A DNA stretch of 64,000 nt from Chryseobacterium sp. H1D6B (GCF_029892445.1 NZ_JARXVJ010000001.1:4340001-4404000); one strand, 5' to 3'; positions 23,734-32,971 are shown, numbered from the stretch's first letter. Numbers and translations: made by a program. Notes: a model not told the origin generated them from the letters alone.

Positions 23734-25878
23734 TTAGTTTGCCAGGTCAGTATTATTGATTTTCCGTGTGGGATTTTTAATTTCTTCCTTTAATTTTCCA
23801 AATTTATAATTGATATTGAGCCCAAATGAACGGTAATAATCTCTTACATAATTGTTTTGGTAAAAAGCGCCTCCATCAGTTTCTGTAACCGCTTTTCTGA
23901 ATGTATTGAATGGATTATTGATGTACACGGAAAAAGAAAGCTGGTTATCCAAGATACTTTTGCTCACATTGAAAGAGGAGCCGGTAAATGCATTGGTAGT
24001 TTTCTGCAGTCCGGCAGGCATTTTACTGTTGAATTCTAAATTAGAACCGGCTCTCCAGTTGTTTTCGAACTGATAATTAGCCGACAGATAAACATAATAC
24101 GTGAAAAGATCATTTTTAATATCAATATCATTTACTTTTCCGCTGATGAAAAACAGCGCAGCATTTCCATTAATGCTGAAATTTAATTTTTGGGTAATGG
24201 GATAGTTAAAATTATAATCAAGTCCTAATCTGGATGCCTTGTTTGAATTTTCATAGGTTGTTCTTGTGATATTGGCGGCGGCATCATAGCTGGAAACTTT
24301 CAGGTCTACCTTGTCTGCAAAAGAATAAGAAAGTCCCAGATTAAGATTTATTTTTTTGTTGTATGAATATCCCGCCATGATATCATTATTCACCACAGAT
24401 TTTAGATAAGGATTTCCGCTTGTTTCAAAATAAGGATTGGATTTATCCACAAAAGGATTCAGACGGATGATTCCCGGCCTTTTGATCCGCTGCGAAAACC
24501 CAAAATTGACACTGTGATATTCTTTCCAGGTTTTACTGATAGAAATATTGGGAATCAGATTAAAATAATTCTGGTCAACTTCCGTATCCGTAGAAGTAAA
24601 ATCCACTTTGGTAATAGTTCCTTCCAGCCTCAATCCCGCCTGAAAATTCCATTTTAATAAACTAAACTTTGCGGAAATATAAGCCCCGTAAATGTTCTGC
24701 CTGTTCATAAATTCATCTGAATTATACAGACTTTCCGGAACCGCACTATAATTACTGCTGTTTTTCCTTACTATTGTTTTCAATCCCGTTTCCAAATAGA
24801 CTTTCTTAATATTTTTCACAAAATCAATCTGGAAAGTCTGTTCGCTGTTTTTATTGTTATTGTCCTGGTCGATCCTGTTTGAAGAAGTATTAATCACATC
24901 CTCAATATCAGTGACGCTCGAAATATCGTAGTTATAATTGTTAAATTTGTAAGAGAAGGTTAAAAGCTGGCTTTTATCATTTTTAAAGCCGATCTGATAA
25001 TTCGCCGAAGCTTCAAAACCGATTCCTTTGCTGTCGGAATTGTTGAATGAATTATTTGCTGCAGGAATATTCTGCTGATAAAAATAAGAATGCAGAAAAT
25101 CTTTTGACTTATTTTTAGAAAAATTGGAACCTAACTGCACATTTAATAATTGTAAGCTGTCAATTTCATAGCTCACATTTGCGTTAAAATAACCGCCGTT
25201 TCCTTTGTTTGAGGTGTTTACATTCTGACGGAGAGAATTAAAATCGGTCTGCTGGTAATTTTCGTAATCAGTTTCAGGGTTATTTCTCAAAAAACCTCCA
25301 CCATAGGCAGAAATACCCAGCTTTTTCTGCTGTATATTTAAAGAAAATCCCGCATTCTGTTCCTGTTTGGGAAACTTAGATCCGAAATTGACGGAAGCAT
25401 TGTATCCGTCTTTCATTTTTTTAGCAGTAATGATATTAATAATTCCTGAAACACCTTCTGCATCGTACTTTGAGGACGGATTTGTAATGATCTCTATATT
25501 CTGGATCGTATTGGCGGGAATACTTTTCAGGACATCTTTTGCATTGTTGTTGAGCAGCTGTGTCTCTTTTCCGTTCATTAAAATTTTAAAATTCGTATTT
25601 CCTTTAAAAAGCACGTTATCATTACTGTCCACCGATAAATAAGGCAGTTTTTTCATTATTTCTATGAGGTTTTTCGACTGGCTTTCCGGATCTGCCTGAA
25701 CGCTGTACACTAAACCGTCTATTTTATTTTTAATCAGAGGTTTTCTTCTGTTGATGACCACTTCTTTTATCGAAGTTTCCTGCTTGTCTGAAACGGAGTC
25801 TTTTTTTACTTCCTGCGCTGATAAACTGTTGGTAAAAAGCATACAGACAAAGATTGTTAGTATATATATTGTTTTCAT
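23734..25878 (-). CDS. TonB-dependent receptor-like outer-membrane beta-barrel protein
   Basis: The ATG at 25,878 gives 714 residues with a signal peptide (YILTIFVCMLFTNSLSAQ); an upstream in-frame ATG adds only MPLIQPI. After a short linker with SIKEVVINRRKPLIKNK comes a plug-like region (LIEIMKKLPYLSVDSNDNV, NIEIITNPSSKYDAEGVSGI), then a long beta-barrel ending in FGLNINYKFGK. This is the outer-membrane beta-barrel family related to TonB-dependent receptors. It lacks a C-terminal aromatic residue and has a tail of ~20 residues. The substrate is unknown and no partner lipoprotein is adjacent. Confidence 0.85.
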   Translation of the reverse strand: MKTIYILTIFVCMLFTNSLSAQEVKKDSVSDKQETSIKEVVINRRKPLIKNKIDGLVYSVQADPESQSKNLIEIMKKLPYLSVDSNDNVLFKGNTNFKILMNGKETQLLNNNAKDVLKSIPANTIQNIEIITNPSSKYDAEGVSGIINIITAKKMKDGYNASVNFGSKFPKQEQNAGFSLNIQQKKLGISAYGGGFLRNNPETDYENYQQTDFNSLRQNVNTSNKGNGGYFNANVSYEIDSLQLLNVQLGSNFSKNKSKDFLHSYFYQQNIPAANNSFNNSDSKGIGFEASANYQIGFKNDKSQLLTFSYKFNNYNYDISSVTDIEDVINTSSNRIDQDNNNKNSEQTFQIDFVKNIKKVYLETGLKTIVRKNSSNYSAVPESLYNSDEFMNRQNIYGAYISAKFSLLKWNFQAGLRLEGTITKVDFTSTDTEVDQNYFNLIPNISISKTWKEYHSVNFGFSQRIKRPGIIRLNPFVDKSNPYFETSGNPYLKSVVNNDIMAGYSYNKKINLNLGLSYSFADKVDLKVSSYDAAANITRTTYENSNKASRLGLDYNFNYPITQKLNFSINGNAALFFISGKVNDIDIKNDLFTYYVYLSANYQFENNWRAGSNLEFNSKMPAGLQKTTNAFTGSSFNVSKSILDNQLSFSVYINNPFNTFRKAVTETDGGAFYQNNYVRDYYRSFGLNINYKFGKLKEEIKNPTRKINNTDLAN

Positions 25879-25973
25879 AATGGGTTGGATTAAAGGCATA
25901 GAAATCCCGAGTGCAAAGTTTTTTGCCCTTAAAATGGTGCGGGATTTTTATTGATTAGATGAGTAGAAGGAAT

Positions 25974-26306
25974 TTATTTCTTCTGATTTTTCATCAGGAA
26001 ATAGTAAGTAAGAAAACCAAGTGCAACAAAGACTGCCATCACTCCATACGGGAGAGGCGTATTTTCATCATGCGGAATAAATTCTAAAACGATCAGTCCG
26101 ATACCTCCGAATAAGAGAATAATTCCCCATTTCAGCATTTCTGAATTGAATCCTGTAAGGTTATTAAGAATGACAAACATCTTATCATCCATATTTTCCT
26201 TATTTAAAATTTTCTTTTTGAGATTATAATTGGTGATGACCACGATGATTACAGAGAGTGCAATTAATATGGCGATCATGACTATAAAGGGTGCTAATGA
26301 TTTCAT
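25974..26306 (-). CDS. DUF6249-type small membrane protein
   Basis: The 110 residues carry three hydrophobic segments: PFIVMIAILIALSVIIVVIT, GIILLFGGIGLIVLEFI and GVMAVFVALGFLTYYFLM. The layout matches the DUF6249 type often placed beside ECF sigma operons in Bacteroidetes. The gene is divergent from the sigma gene and seems to share a mirrored ECF-type promoter with it, so it is probably part of that sigma factor's regulon. Confidence 0.65.
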   Translation of the reverse strand: MKSLAPFIVMIAILIALSVIIVVITNYNLKKKILNKENMDDKMFVILNNLTGFNSEMLKWGIILLFGGIGLIVLEFIPHDENTPLPYGVMAVFVALGFLTYYFLMKNQKK

Positions 26307-26348
26307 TTCGTTTTATATTTAGCCAATAGACAAAATTATATGGCACAA

Positions 26349-26406
26349 GGTTACAAAAATTACAATACATTAGAAAGTTGTAACCTCAATACAAAAAAAC
26401 TGTCTA
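26349..26406. promoter_or_regulatory. Mirrored ECF-type promoters between the sigma gene and the DUF6249 gene
   Basis: GGTTACAA at 26,349-26,356 and TTGTAACC at 26,378-26,385 form an inverted pair. On the plus strand GTAACC is followed after 16 bases by GTCTAA (26,402-26,407). On the minus strand GTAACC is followed after 17 bases by GTCTAT. Both fit the general ECF sigma pattern (AAC-containing -35, GTC-containing -10). The site suggests autoregulation of the sigma operon and control of the divergent gene. Confidence 0.6.
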
Positions 26407-26413
26407 ATGTGAT

Positions 26414-26959
26414 ATGTTTGATGAAGAAAAAACCATTAACGAAATTCTGAAAGGAAATCCCCGTGCTTTCAAGCATATTGTAAAGCAGTATCAGAATCTG
26501 GTGTATTCTATTTTGAACAGGATATTAAATAATGATGAAGATATAGAAGATGTAGGACAGGAAGTTTTTATTAAAGTATATGACAGTTTAAAAAGTTTTA
26601 AAAAAGATTCTAAACTCTCTACATGGATCGCTAAAATCACTTATAATACGGCCATAAATTATGTAAAGAAAAACTCGAAATATTATTTTAATACGCTTGA
26701 TGACCATTCAGATTTTCAGTTCTCTTCCGAAACGCCGGAAACAAAACTTATCGGAAAAGAATTTGATATCTATATGAATAAGCTTATCAGCGAGCTTCCG
26801 CTGCAGTACAGAACTGTGGTTACTCTTTATCATATGGATGACTTCAGTATTCAGGAAATTCAAAATATTACAAAATTTCCGGAAGGAACTGTGAAAGGGT
26901 ATTTATTCAGAGCCAGAAAATTATTAAAAGAAAAACTTGAAAAAGATGGATACCAGTAA
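26414..26959 (+). CDS. ECF sigma factor
   Basis: This 181-residue protein has sigma region 2 (AFKHIVKQYQNLVYSILNRI, DEDIEDVGQEVFIKVYDSL, TWIAKITYNTAINYV) and region 4 (LPLQYRTVVTLYHMDDFSIQ and FPEGTVKGYLFRARKLL), with no region 1.1 or 3, as expected for an extracytoplasmic-function factor. The downstream gene overlaps it and encodes a membrane protein, most likely its anti-sigma factor. The predicted -10 box ends only seven bases before the ATG, so the transcript may be leaderless or nearly so. Confidence 0.92.
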   Translation: MFDEEKTINEILKGNPRAFKHIVKQYQNLVYSILNRILNNDEDIEDVGQEVFIKVYDSLKSFKKDSKLSTWIAKITYNTAINYVKKNSKYYFNTLDDHSDFQFSSETPETKLIGKEFDIYMNKLISELPLQYRTVVTLYHMDDFSIQEIQNITKFPEGTVKGYLFRARKLLKEKLEKDGYQ

Positions 26960-27341
26960 AGATAAAATAATTCAGAATTTTCTTGATGAACAAGAGACCC
27001 ATCCCGACGTTCCGGAATCTGATCTGAAAGCATATCAGTTTATTTATGATGCTTTAGAAAAACCCTTAGATAAAGGATTTTCGTTAGGATTTCCAAGCCA
27101 GATCATTAGGAAAATTGAAGCTAAACAGCAGCGTAGATTTAATTTAAAAATATATTCTTTGTTTTCTCTGCTTCTTGTTATGAGCTTAGGTTTCTCAGCT
27201 GTTTTTTTTAGTGGCGAACAGTTCTCAGCACTATTTTCAATATTTTTGAAATATAAGTTTATTGTTTTATTCTTTCTGGCAGTAGTAATTTCAGTACAAT
27301 TGTGCAGCAGATTCTTAACAGCAGAAAAGCTGGAAAACTAA
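26946..27341 (+). CDS. Probable membrane anti-sigma factor
   Basis: The ATG at 26,946 gives 131 residues and overlaps the sigma gene by 14 bases, implying translational coupling. The cytosolic part (residues ~1-60) is followed by two membrane segments (IYSLFSLLLVMSLGFSAVFF and FIVLFFLAVVISVQL). No zinc-binding anti-sigma motif (HxxxCxxC) is seen, so the assignment rests on position and topology. The neighbouring outer-membrane barrel and DUF6249 genes could be its regulon. Confidence 0.6.
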   Translation: MDTSKDKIIQNFLDEQETHPDVPESDLKAYQFIYDALEKPLDKGFSLGFPSQIIRKIEAKQQRRFNLKIYSLFSLLLVMSLGFSAVFFSGEQFSALFSIFLKYKFIVLFFLAVVISVQLCSRFLTAEKLEN

Positions 27342-27379
27342 TATTCCCATCTCTTTAAAAAATTATTTTTCTTGACTTT

Positions 27380-28354
27380 TCAGTCTTTGTATACTTCAGG
27401 GTTCACGCAGTGAGGCATTTTTTCACCTTTTGAAAATGCGATGATATTTTCTGCTGCTACTCTTGCCATTCCATTCCTTGCTTCAATCGTAGCTGAACCG
27501 ATATGAGGCAGCACACAGACATTGGAAAGTCCTAAAATGGGATCCTCCTGTGACATCGGTTCAGGATTCGTAACATCTAAACCGGCACCCCAGATCTTTT
27601 CAGAAACCAAAGCATCATATAAATCTGTCTGGTTATGAAAACCTCCTCTTGCTGTATTAATAAAAATAGCATTAGTTTTCATTTTTTCAAATACCGAACG
27701 GTTGAAAAAACCTTTCTGCTCAGGCGTAAAATTAGCATGAACGCTCAATACATCTGACTGTTTCACCAGTTCTTCAAATGAAACATATACCGCATTAAGT
27801 TCTTTCTCAGCTTCAATATTTTGGTGTCTGTTATGATAGATAACCTTCATTCCAAAAGCCTTTCTGCACTTTTCAGCCATTTCAAAACCTATTCTTCCCA
27901 ATCCTAAAATTCCGATCGTTTTGCCATACAGCTCCTGTCCTAGAGCATGAAGCGGATCAAAATCGCCCCAATTTCCTTCCTTCACTTTCTGAAAATTGAA
28001 ACTTGCTCTTCTCGCAACAGACTGCATCAGTAAAAAAGCAACATCTGAAGTCGCTCTGCTCAAAACATCCGGCGTATTCCCGATCGGGATATTCCTTTGA
28101 TCAGCTTCTTTGATATTGACATGGTCAAAACCTACAGAATATAAAGCAACTGCTTTTACATTCGGGCACTGCTCAAAAAAATATTTATCAAATTTATTGG
28201 CGCCGACATTCAGAACAGCATCCGTATTTCTGCAGTATTCCAGCCATTCTTCATAAGATAAATTATTGTTCTCTGGAATTGTAATTTCCAGTCCGGCTTC
28301 TTCAAGGAGTTTAATTCCTATTGCTGGAATTCTTTTATTGACGAATACTTTCAT
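27380..28354 (-). CDS. D-isomer-specific 2-hydroxyacid dehydrogenase
   Basis: This 324-residue NAD(P)-dependent enzyme reduces 2-oxo acids such as glyoxylate or hydroxypyruvate. The nucleotide-binding loop is GILGLGRIG, followed by the second signature VSVHANFTPEQKGFFN, the third signature MKTNAIFINTARG, and the catalytic His in PHIGSATIEAR. The catalytic Arg and Glu are within NTARGGFHNQ and the later ALDVTNPEPM-like segment (AGLDVTNPEP). The precise substrate cannot be assigned. It is monocistronic. Confidence 0.88.
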   Translation of the reverse strand: MKVFVNKRIPAIGIKLLEEAGLEITIPENNNLSYEEWLEYCRNTDAVLNVGANKFDKYFFEQCPNVKAVALYSVGFDHVNIKEADQRNIPIGNTPDVLSRATSDVAFLLMQSVARRASFNFQKVKEGNWGDFDPLHALGQELYGKTIGILGLGRIGFEMAEKCRKAFGMKVIYHNRHQNIEAEKELNAVYVSFEELVKQSDVLSVHANFTPEQKGFFNRSVFEKMKTNAIFINTARGGFHNQTDLYDALVSEKIWGAGLDVTNPEPMSQEDPILGLSNVCVLPHIGSATIEARNGMARVAAENIIAFSKGEKMPHCVNPEVYKD

Positions 28355-28420
28355 ATTGTATATTTTGTGTGTTTACCACCTAGATTCGTTAATTGAATCC
28401 AATTTTTATTCCGAAAAAGT

Positions 28421-28600
28421 TTTATGTTTTGGCTGAAGCCAATGGAATTATGTCTTTTTTAAACGGGCTGAAGCCCGTTCCTATTGATGGAGTTATTTCT
28501 CATTTTGACATATCCTTTCAGTTCGTCAGTTCGAGTGAAATCATTTTTCACAAAGTGAGAAATGATTTTGTATCGAGAACTTTTTGTGTAATAAAGAACT
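28421..28600 (+). repeat. Composite palindromic repeat, copy C
   Basis: The element starts with the palindrome TTGGCTGAAGCCAA (28,429-28,442), followed by AACGGGCTGAAGCCCGTT (28,462-28,479) with its CCTATTGATG tail, and then a hairpin region with GTTCGAGTGAAATCATTT and AATGATTTTGTAT. It matches, in inverted orientation, the two copies downstream of the Gfo/Idh/MocA gene. A 78-codon open frame over this region is a by-product of the repeat. Confidence 0.8.
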
Positions 28601-28648
28601 TCCGATCCATTTCATTTCACGAATTGTAATGACGGTATTATTAGAAAT

Positions 28649-29302
28649 TTACTGATTGGTTTTCCCCAGCATCGGAACAAATTTATACGCCCCGAATTCT
28701 TCTTTTTCAAATTCTGTAGGTGACGTTTTAGTAAATCTGTATAGAACCTGTTCATCAGTCGGGCCTAATGGAATGACCATTTTCCCGCCGACTTTCAATT
28801 GTTTTAAAAGCTCGGTAGGTAAAACAGAAGCCCCGCACGTGACAATAATTTTATCAAACGGTGCAAAAGTAGGCAGCCCGGCAAAACCGTCTCCAAAACT
28901 TTGAAATTTCGGAAAAAGATGAAGTTCTCTAAATTTCTTCTTTGAAAAATCAAACAGATCTTTCTGTCTTTCCACCGTATAAACATGAGCGTGCATAGCT
29001 AATAAAACAGCAGTCTGATACCCGCAGCCTGTCCCAATTTCCAATATTTTTTCGCTTGGCTTCACCTGCAGAAGTTCAGACTGCTCAGCAACCGTAGAAG
29101 GATGTGAAATCGTCTGGTGAGCTAAAATAGGAAACGCACGGTCTTCATAAGCAAAATCTTCAAAAATACTCTCTATAAAAAGATGTCTGGGAACTTCATT
29201 CACTGCTGAAAGTACATTTTCATCCGAAATTCCTATTCTACGTCGAAGATAATCAACTAAAATTTTTCTTTTCCCTTTGTGTACGAATGTGTCCTGCATC
29301 AA
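28649..29302 (-). CDS. pcm: Protein-L-isoaspartate O-methyltransferase
   Basis: This 217-residue enzyme methylates isoaspartyl residues in damaged proteins, using S-adenosylmethionine, as a first step in repair. The SAM-binding loop EILEIGTGCGYQTAVLL and the substrate segment AHQTISHPSTVAEQSELL are diagnostic. The first residue could be either of two adjacent Met codons. It is flanked by copies of the composite repeat on one side and the divergent oxidoreductase gene on the other. Confidence 0.95.
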   Translation of the reverse strand: MMQDTFVHKGKRKILVDYLRRRIGISDENVLSAVNEVPRHLFIESIFEDFAYEDRAFPILAHQTISHPSTVAEQSELLQVKPSEKILEIGTGCGYQTAVLLAMHAHVYTVERQKDLFDFSKKKFRELHLFPKFQSFGDGFAGLPTFAPFDKIIVTCGASVLPTELLKQLKVGGKMVIPLGPTDEQVLYRFTKTSPTEFEKEEFGAYKFVPMLGKTNQ

Positions 29303-29433
29303 TGTTATTTTAGTTTACGAATAATAGTTTTTTTGATTAAGTTTCAAAATTATTGAAAATTTTCTCTTAAACCTAATGTTCATCAGTGTTACTTAAAACC
29401 GAAAATTATTATATTTACACAAATTAAAAAGCT

Positions 29434-30396
29434 ATGTTGAAAGCAGGTTTGGTAGGTGCCGGACATTTGGGAAAAATACATTTAAGACTTCTGAATCAGT
29501 CAGAAAAGTACGAATTGATAGGCTTCCACGACAAAGATGTAGAAAACGGAAAAAAATTAGAAGCAGAGTTAGGATATACATATTTTGAAAATTTTGATGA
29601 TCTACTGGATCAGATTGAGGTTCTTGATATCGTAACTCCTACCCTGTACCATTATGATTATGCTTTAAAAGCGATCAGTAAAGGCCTTCACTTCTTTATC
29701 GAAAAACCGATTACCCAAACCCTGGAGCAGGCTGAAGAAATTCTTTATAAATGCCGTGAAAATGGGATAAAAGCACAGGTAGGACATGTTGAAAGATATA
29801 ATCCTGCTTTTATGGCGACCAAGGAATATATCAAAAATCCAATGTTTATTGAGATCCACAGGCTGGCAGAATTCAATCCACGCGGAACAGATGTTTCCGT
29901 TGTGCTGGATTTAATGATCCACGATCTAGATATTTTATTAAGCGTAGTCAAATCTAAGGTGAAAAATATTCATGCAAGCGGTGTTTGTGTAGTAAGTAAA
30001 ACTCCAGATATTACCAATGCTAGAATAGAATTCGAAAACGGATGTGTTGCCAATCTTACCACTTCCAGAATCTCCATGAAAGGAATGAGAAAAAGCAGAT
30101 TCTTCCAGAAAGATGCCTATATTTCAGTAGATTTCTTAGAGAAGAAAGCAGAAGTAATCAGAATGAAAGACGCTCCCGAGAGTCCTACTCCATTTGATAT
30201 GATCATTGAAAATGCAGACGGAGAAAAGAATCAGATCTTATTTGAATATCCGAATATCCAGCCTAATAATGCTATTCTGGATGAGTTAAATTCTTTTGCA
30301 GATGCTATTACTGAAGATAAAAATGTGGAAGTCTCGCTTGAAGACGGAACTGAAGCTTTGAAAGTGGCTTTGGAGATTATGAAATTGATTTCTTAA
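29434..30396 (+). CDS. Gfo/Idh/MocA family oxidoreductase
   Basis: This 320-residue NAD(P)-dependent protein begins with the dinucleotide-binding GLVGAGHLGKIHLRLL and continues with FIEKPITQTLEQAEE, whose Lys is typical of the catalytic EKP motif. The C-terminal alpha/beta domain contains EIHRLAEFNPRG and VVLDLMIHDLDILLS, the HD pair being the usual active-site His region. Relatives act on sugars and inositol derivatives. The natural substrate is unknown. It is divergent from pcm. Confidence 0.88.
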   Translation: MLKAGLVGAGHLGKIHLRLLNQSEKYELIGFHDKDVENGKKLEAELGYTYFENFDDLLDQIEVLDIVTPTLYHYDYALKAISKGLHFFIEKPITQTLEQAEEILYKCRENGIKAQVGHVERYNPAFMATKEYIKNPMFIEIHRLAEFNPRGTDVSVVLDLMIHDLDILLSVVKSKVKNIHASGVCVVSKTPDITNARIEFENGCVANLTTSRISMKGMRKSRFFQKDAYISVDFLEKKAEVIRMKDAPESPTPFDMIIENADGEKNQILFEYPNIQPNNAILDELNSFADAITEDKNVEVSLEDGTEALKVALEIMKLIS

Positions 30397-30449
30397 AACA
30401 CACAGTACACAAATAGTTTTTCACAAATTTCACAATTAAATTATAGTAC

Positions 30450-30469
30450 AAACGGGCTGAAGCCCGTTT
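30450..30469. repeat. Isolated GGCTGAAGCC palindrome
   Basis: A 20-bp palindrome AAACGGGCTGAAGCCCGTTT followed by a T run, which could also terminate transcription of the oxidoreductase gene on the plus strand. It is a single copy of the core, without the second palindrome or the CCTATTGATG tail. Confidence 0.8.
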
Positions 30470-30478
30470 TTTTTGACC

Positions 30479-30776
30479 TGTAAAATGTAACTAATCGAAA
30501 AGACTTTTCATACAAAGAGTCTAGATACAAAATCATTTCTCACTTTATGAAAAATGATTTCACTCGAACTGACCGGATAACATATTTCAAAACGGAACAC
30601 AATTAAAACATCAATAGGAACGGACTTCAGCCCGTTTTCTTGTTATACGGATTCAATTGGCTTCAGCCGAAACTTAATCAGCAGTAGTCATTTAAACAAA
30701 TGACTGCAATAACCTTAATATCCTTAAAAACTTAACTTAGTCCTTAATGGTTAAAAATAATAGGTCCTATTTGAGT
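30479..30776 (-). repeat. Composite palindromic repeat, tandem copy A
   Basis: This ~300-bp unit contains a CTCGAACTGAC segment, a hairpin around AAATCATTTCTCACTTT, the palindromes at 30,619-30,636 and 30,657-30,672, and a tail ending in CCTATTTGAG. The next copy begins 312 bp later. The intergenic stretch 30,397-31,221 contains no gene other than these repeats. Confidence 0.85.
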
Positions 30777-30790
30777 TTTTTTATTTAACA

Positions 30791-31090
30791 TGTAAAATGA
30801 AAGATATCGAAAAGACTTTTCATTCAAAGAGTTCTCAATACAAAATCATTTCTCACTTTATGAAAAATGATTTCACTCGAACTGACGGATAACATATTTC
30901 AAAACGGAACGCAGTTCAAACATCAATAGGAACGGGCTTCAGCCCGTTTTCTTGTTATACGGATTCAATTGGCTTCAGCCAAAATTTAATCAGCAGCAGT
31001 CATTTAAACAGATAAATGCAGTAATCTTAATATTCTTAAAAAACTTAACTTAGCCCTTAATGGTTAAAAAATAATAGGAACTATTTGAGT
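30791..31090 (-). repeat. Composite palindromic repeat, tandem copy B
   Basis: Copy B has the same order of segments as copy A, with only scattered substitutions and two added A residues: hairpin, AACGGGCTTCAGCCCGTT (30,931-30,948), TTGGCTTCAGCCAA (30,969-30,982), then the conserved TTAATGGTTAAAAA tail. Together A and B form a tandem duplication. Confidence 0.85.
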
Positions 31091-31154
31091 CATTTTCCTT
31101 CTAATACTTATCCTATTCAATGAAAATTTTAATTTATATTTAATAATTTTTAAA

Positions 31155-31162
31155 TATATTTG
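31155..31162 (+). promoter_or_regulatory. Candidate -7 box for the GH5 gene
   Basis: TATATTTG matches TAnnTTTG exactly, 59 bases before the start codon. No clear -33 element precedes it at normal spacing. Confidence 0.45.
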
Positions 31163-31221
31163 TTTTTACTATAAAAATTTAATTCCAAAAACGATCCCGT
31201 AATATTTTAAAAATCAAAACT

Positions 31222-32952
31222 ATGAAAAGAACCATCCTCTTATCCGCACTTTTATTGTCTCAATTTGGGACATCACAGCTTTTAAAAACAAACGGCCAGA
31301 AAATCATTAATGATAAAGGAGAAAATATTCAGCTTAAAGGTCTCGGTTTAGGAGGATGGATGCTGCAGGAAGGTTACATGCTGAAAACTGCAGATTTTGC
31401 AGGTCCGCAGTACAAGATCAAAGAAAAAATAGCATCATTGATTGGTGAAGACGGAATGAACGAATTTTACAAAGCGTACTGGAAAAACGGAATTACAAAA
31501 CAGGATATTGATTTTCTTGCGAAGTCAGGATTCAATTCGGTAAGACTTCCAATGCATTATAATCTATATACTCTTCCGATTGAAAAAGAACCGGTAAAAG
31601 GACAGAATACATGGCTGGAAGAAGGTTTTAAAATGACTGACGATCTTTTAAAGTGGTGTGCCGCCAATAAAATGTACCTGATCTTAGATATGCATGCTCT
31701 TCCGGGCGGACAGGGAAATGATGCGAATATTTCTGACAATGATAAATCTAAACCTTCTCTTTGGGAGAGTGAGGAAAATCAGAAAAAAACGGTTGCCCTT
31801 TGGAAAAAACTGGCAGAACGATATAAAGATGAACCCTGGATCGGCGGTTATGACCTGATCAATGAGCCCAACATCAACTTTACAGGAAAAAACCCAAACG
31901 GTACGGATGAAATGTCAAATGCACCTCTTTGGAAATTACAAAAAGAAATTACTGATGCGATACGTCAAGCAGACAAAAAACATATCATTATCATTGAAGG
32001 AAACGGATGGGGAAACAATTACAATGGATTAACGCCGCTTTGGGATGACAATATGGTTTTCAGTTTCCATAAATACTGGAATAACAATGATGATGCAACG
32101 CTGAAATCTATTTTAGACCTTAGAGAAAAACACAATATTCCGATCTGGCTGGGAGAAACCGGAGAAAATTCTAATGTCTGGTTTACTGAACTTATCCAGC
32201 TTATGAATAAACATAATATAGGATATGCTTTCTGGCCGATGAAGAAAATTGATAATACAGCAGGGATCACCAGTGTAAAAATTACTCCGGAATATCAAAA
32301 ATTATTGGATTATTGGAAGAACGGCGGTGAAAAACCTTCTAAGGAATTTGCGGAAAAGGCTTTAATGAAGATCGCGGATAATTATAAATTTAATAATGTA
32401 GAAATCAAAACTGATGTTGTGGATGCTATGTTCAGACAGGTAACGGATGCTTCTACAAAACCATTCAAAAATCATCAGGCCCCGGGAAGAGTTTTTGCGG
32501 CAGCATATGATCTTGGAAGAATGGGTTCCGCTTATATGGACAAAGATTTTGTCAATCTCTGGGTAAGCGACCCCAACAAAAGATCTGAATGGAATGCAGG
32601 CCACCAAATGAGAAATGACGGAGTGGATATTTATCCGTGTAATGACAAAATAACGAATCAATATTATGTTGGAAAAACGGAAACTGGAGAATGGATGCAG
32701 TATACCATCAACAGCAAATCAGATATGACCTCTACTTTCGACATAAGATACGCTGCTGAAAAAGACTCAAAAATTAGAATTGAAGATGCTTCAGGAAAAC
32801 AATCAGCTGTTGTTTCACTCCCTTCTACAGGAGGAAATGAAAGGTGGCAGACCGCTTCTGCTAAAGGTATTACCTTAAAAAAAGGAGAAAATAAGATCAG
32901 GATCGTTTTTGAAAATGACGGCGTCAATCTGAATTATTTTGAAATAAAATAA
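31222..32952 (+). CDS. GH5 family glycoside hydrolase with C-terminal carbohydrate-binding module
   Basis: This 576-residue exported enzyme has a signal peptide (TILLSALLLSQFGTSQ) and a GH5 (beta/alpha)8 barrel to about residue 375. The acid/base Glu is E215 in GGYDLINEPN and the nucleophile is E312 in WLGETGEN. MHYNLYTLP and FHKYWN supply further family features. Residues ~385-576 form a beta-sandwich resembling a CBM6-type module (GEWMQYTINSKSDMTS, ERWQTASAKGITLKKGENKI). It probably cuts a beta-glucan or mannan outside the cytoplasm. It is not adjacent to the SusC/SusD locus. Confidence 0.88.
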   Translation: MKRTILLSALLLSQFGTSQLLKTNGQKIINDKGENIQLKGLGLGGWMLQEGYMLKTADFAGPQYKIKEKIASLIGEDGMNEFYKAYWKNGITKQDIDFLAKSGFNSVRLPMHYNLYTLPIEKEPVKGQNTWLEEGFKMTDDLLKWCAANKMYLILDMHALPGGQGNDANISDNDKSKPSLWESEENQKKTVALWKKLAERYKDEPWIGGYDLINEPNINFTGKNPNGTDEMSNAPLWKLQKEITDAIRQADKKHIIIIEGNGWGNNYNGLTPLWDDNMVFSFHKYWNNNDDATLKSILDLREKHNIPIWLGETGENSNVWFTELIQLMNKHNIGYAFWPMKKIDNTAGITSVKITPEYQKLLDYWKNGGEKPSKEFAEKALMKIADNYKFNNVEIKTDVVDAMFRQVTDASTKPFKNHQAPGRVFAAAYDLGRMGSAYMDKDFVNLWVSDPNKRSEWNAGHQMRNDGVDIYPCNDKITNQYYVGKTETGEWMQYTINSKSDMTSTFDIRYAAEKDSKIRIEDASGKQSAVVSLPSTGGNERWQTASAKGITLKKGENKIRIVFENDGVNLNYFEIK

Positions 32953-32971
32953 TAATTGTATTAAATTGCAG

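Noticed and set aside
28393..28629. 78-codon open frame (plus strand)
   Set aside because: It lies wholly within composite repeat copy C, and its apparent peptide is made from the repeat's palindromes. The same sequence in inverted copies is not coding.
30397..31221. Possible small RNA or riboswitch in the long intergenic region
   Set aside because: All strong hairpins belong to the tandem repeat units, and no known riboswitch core was recognised.
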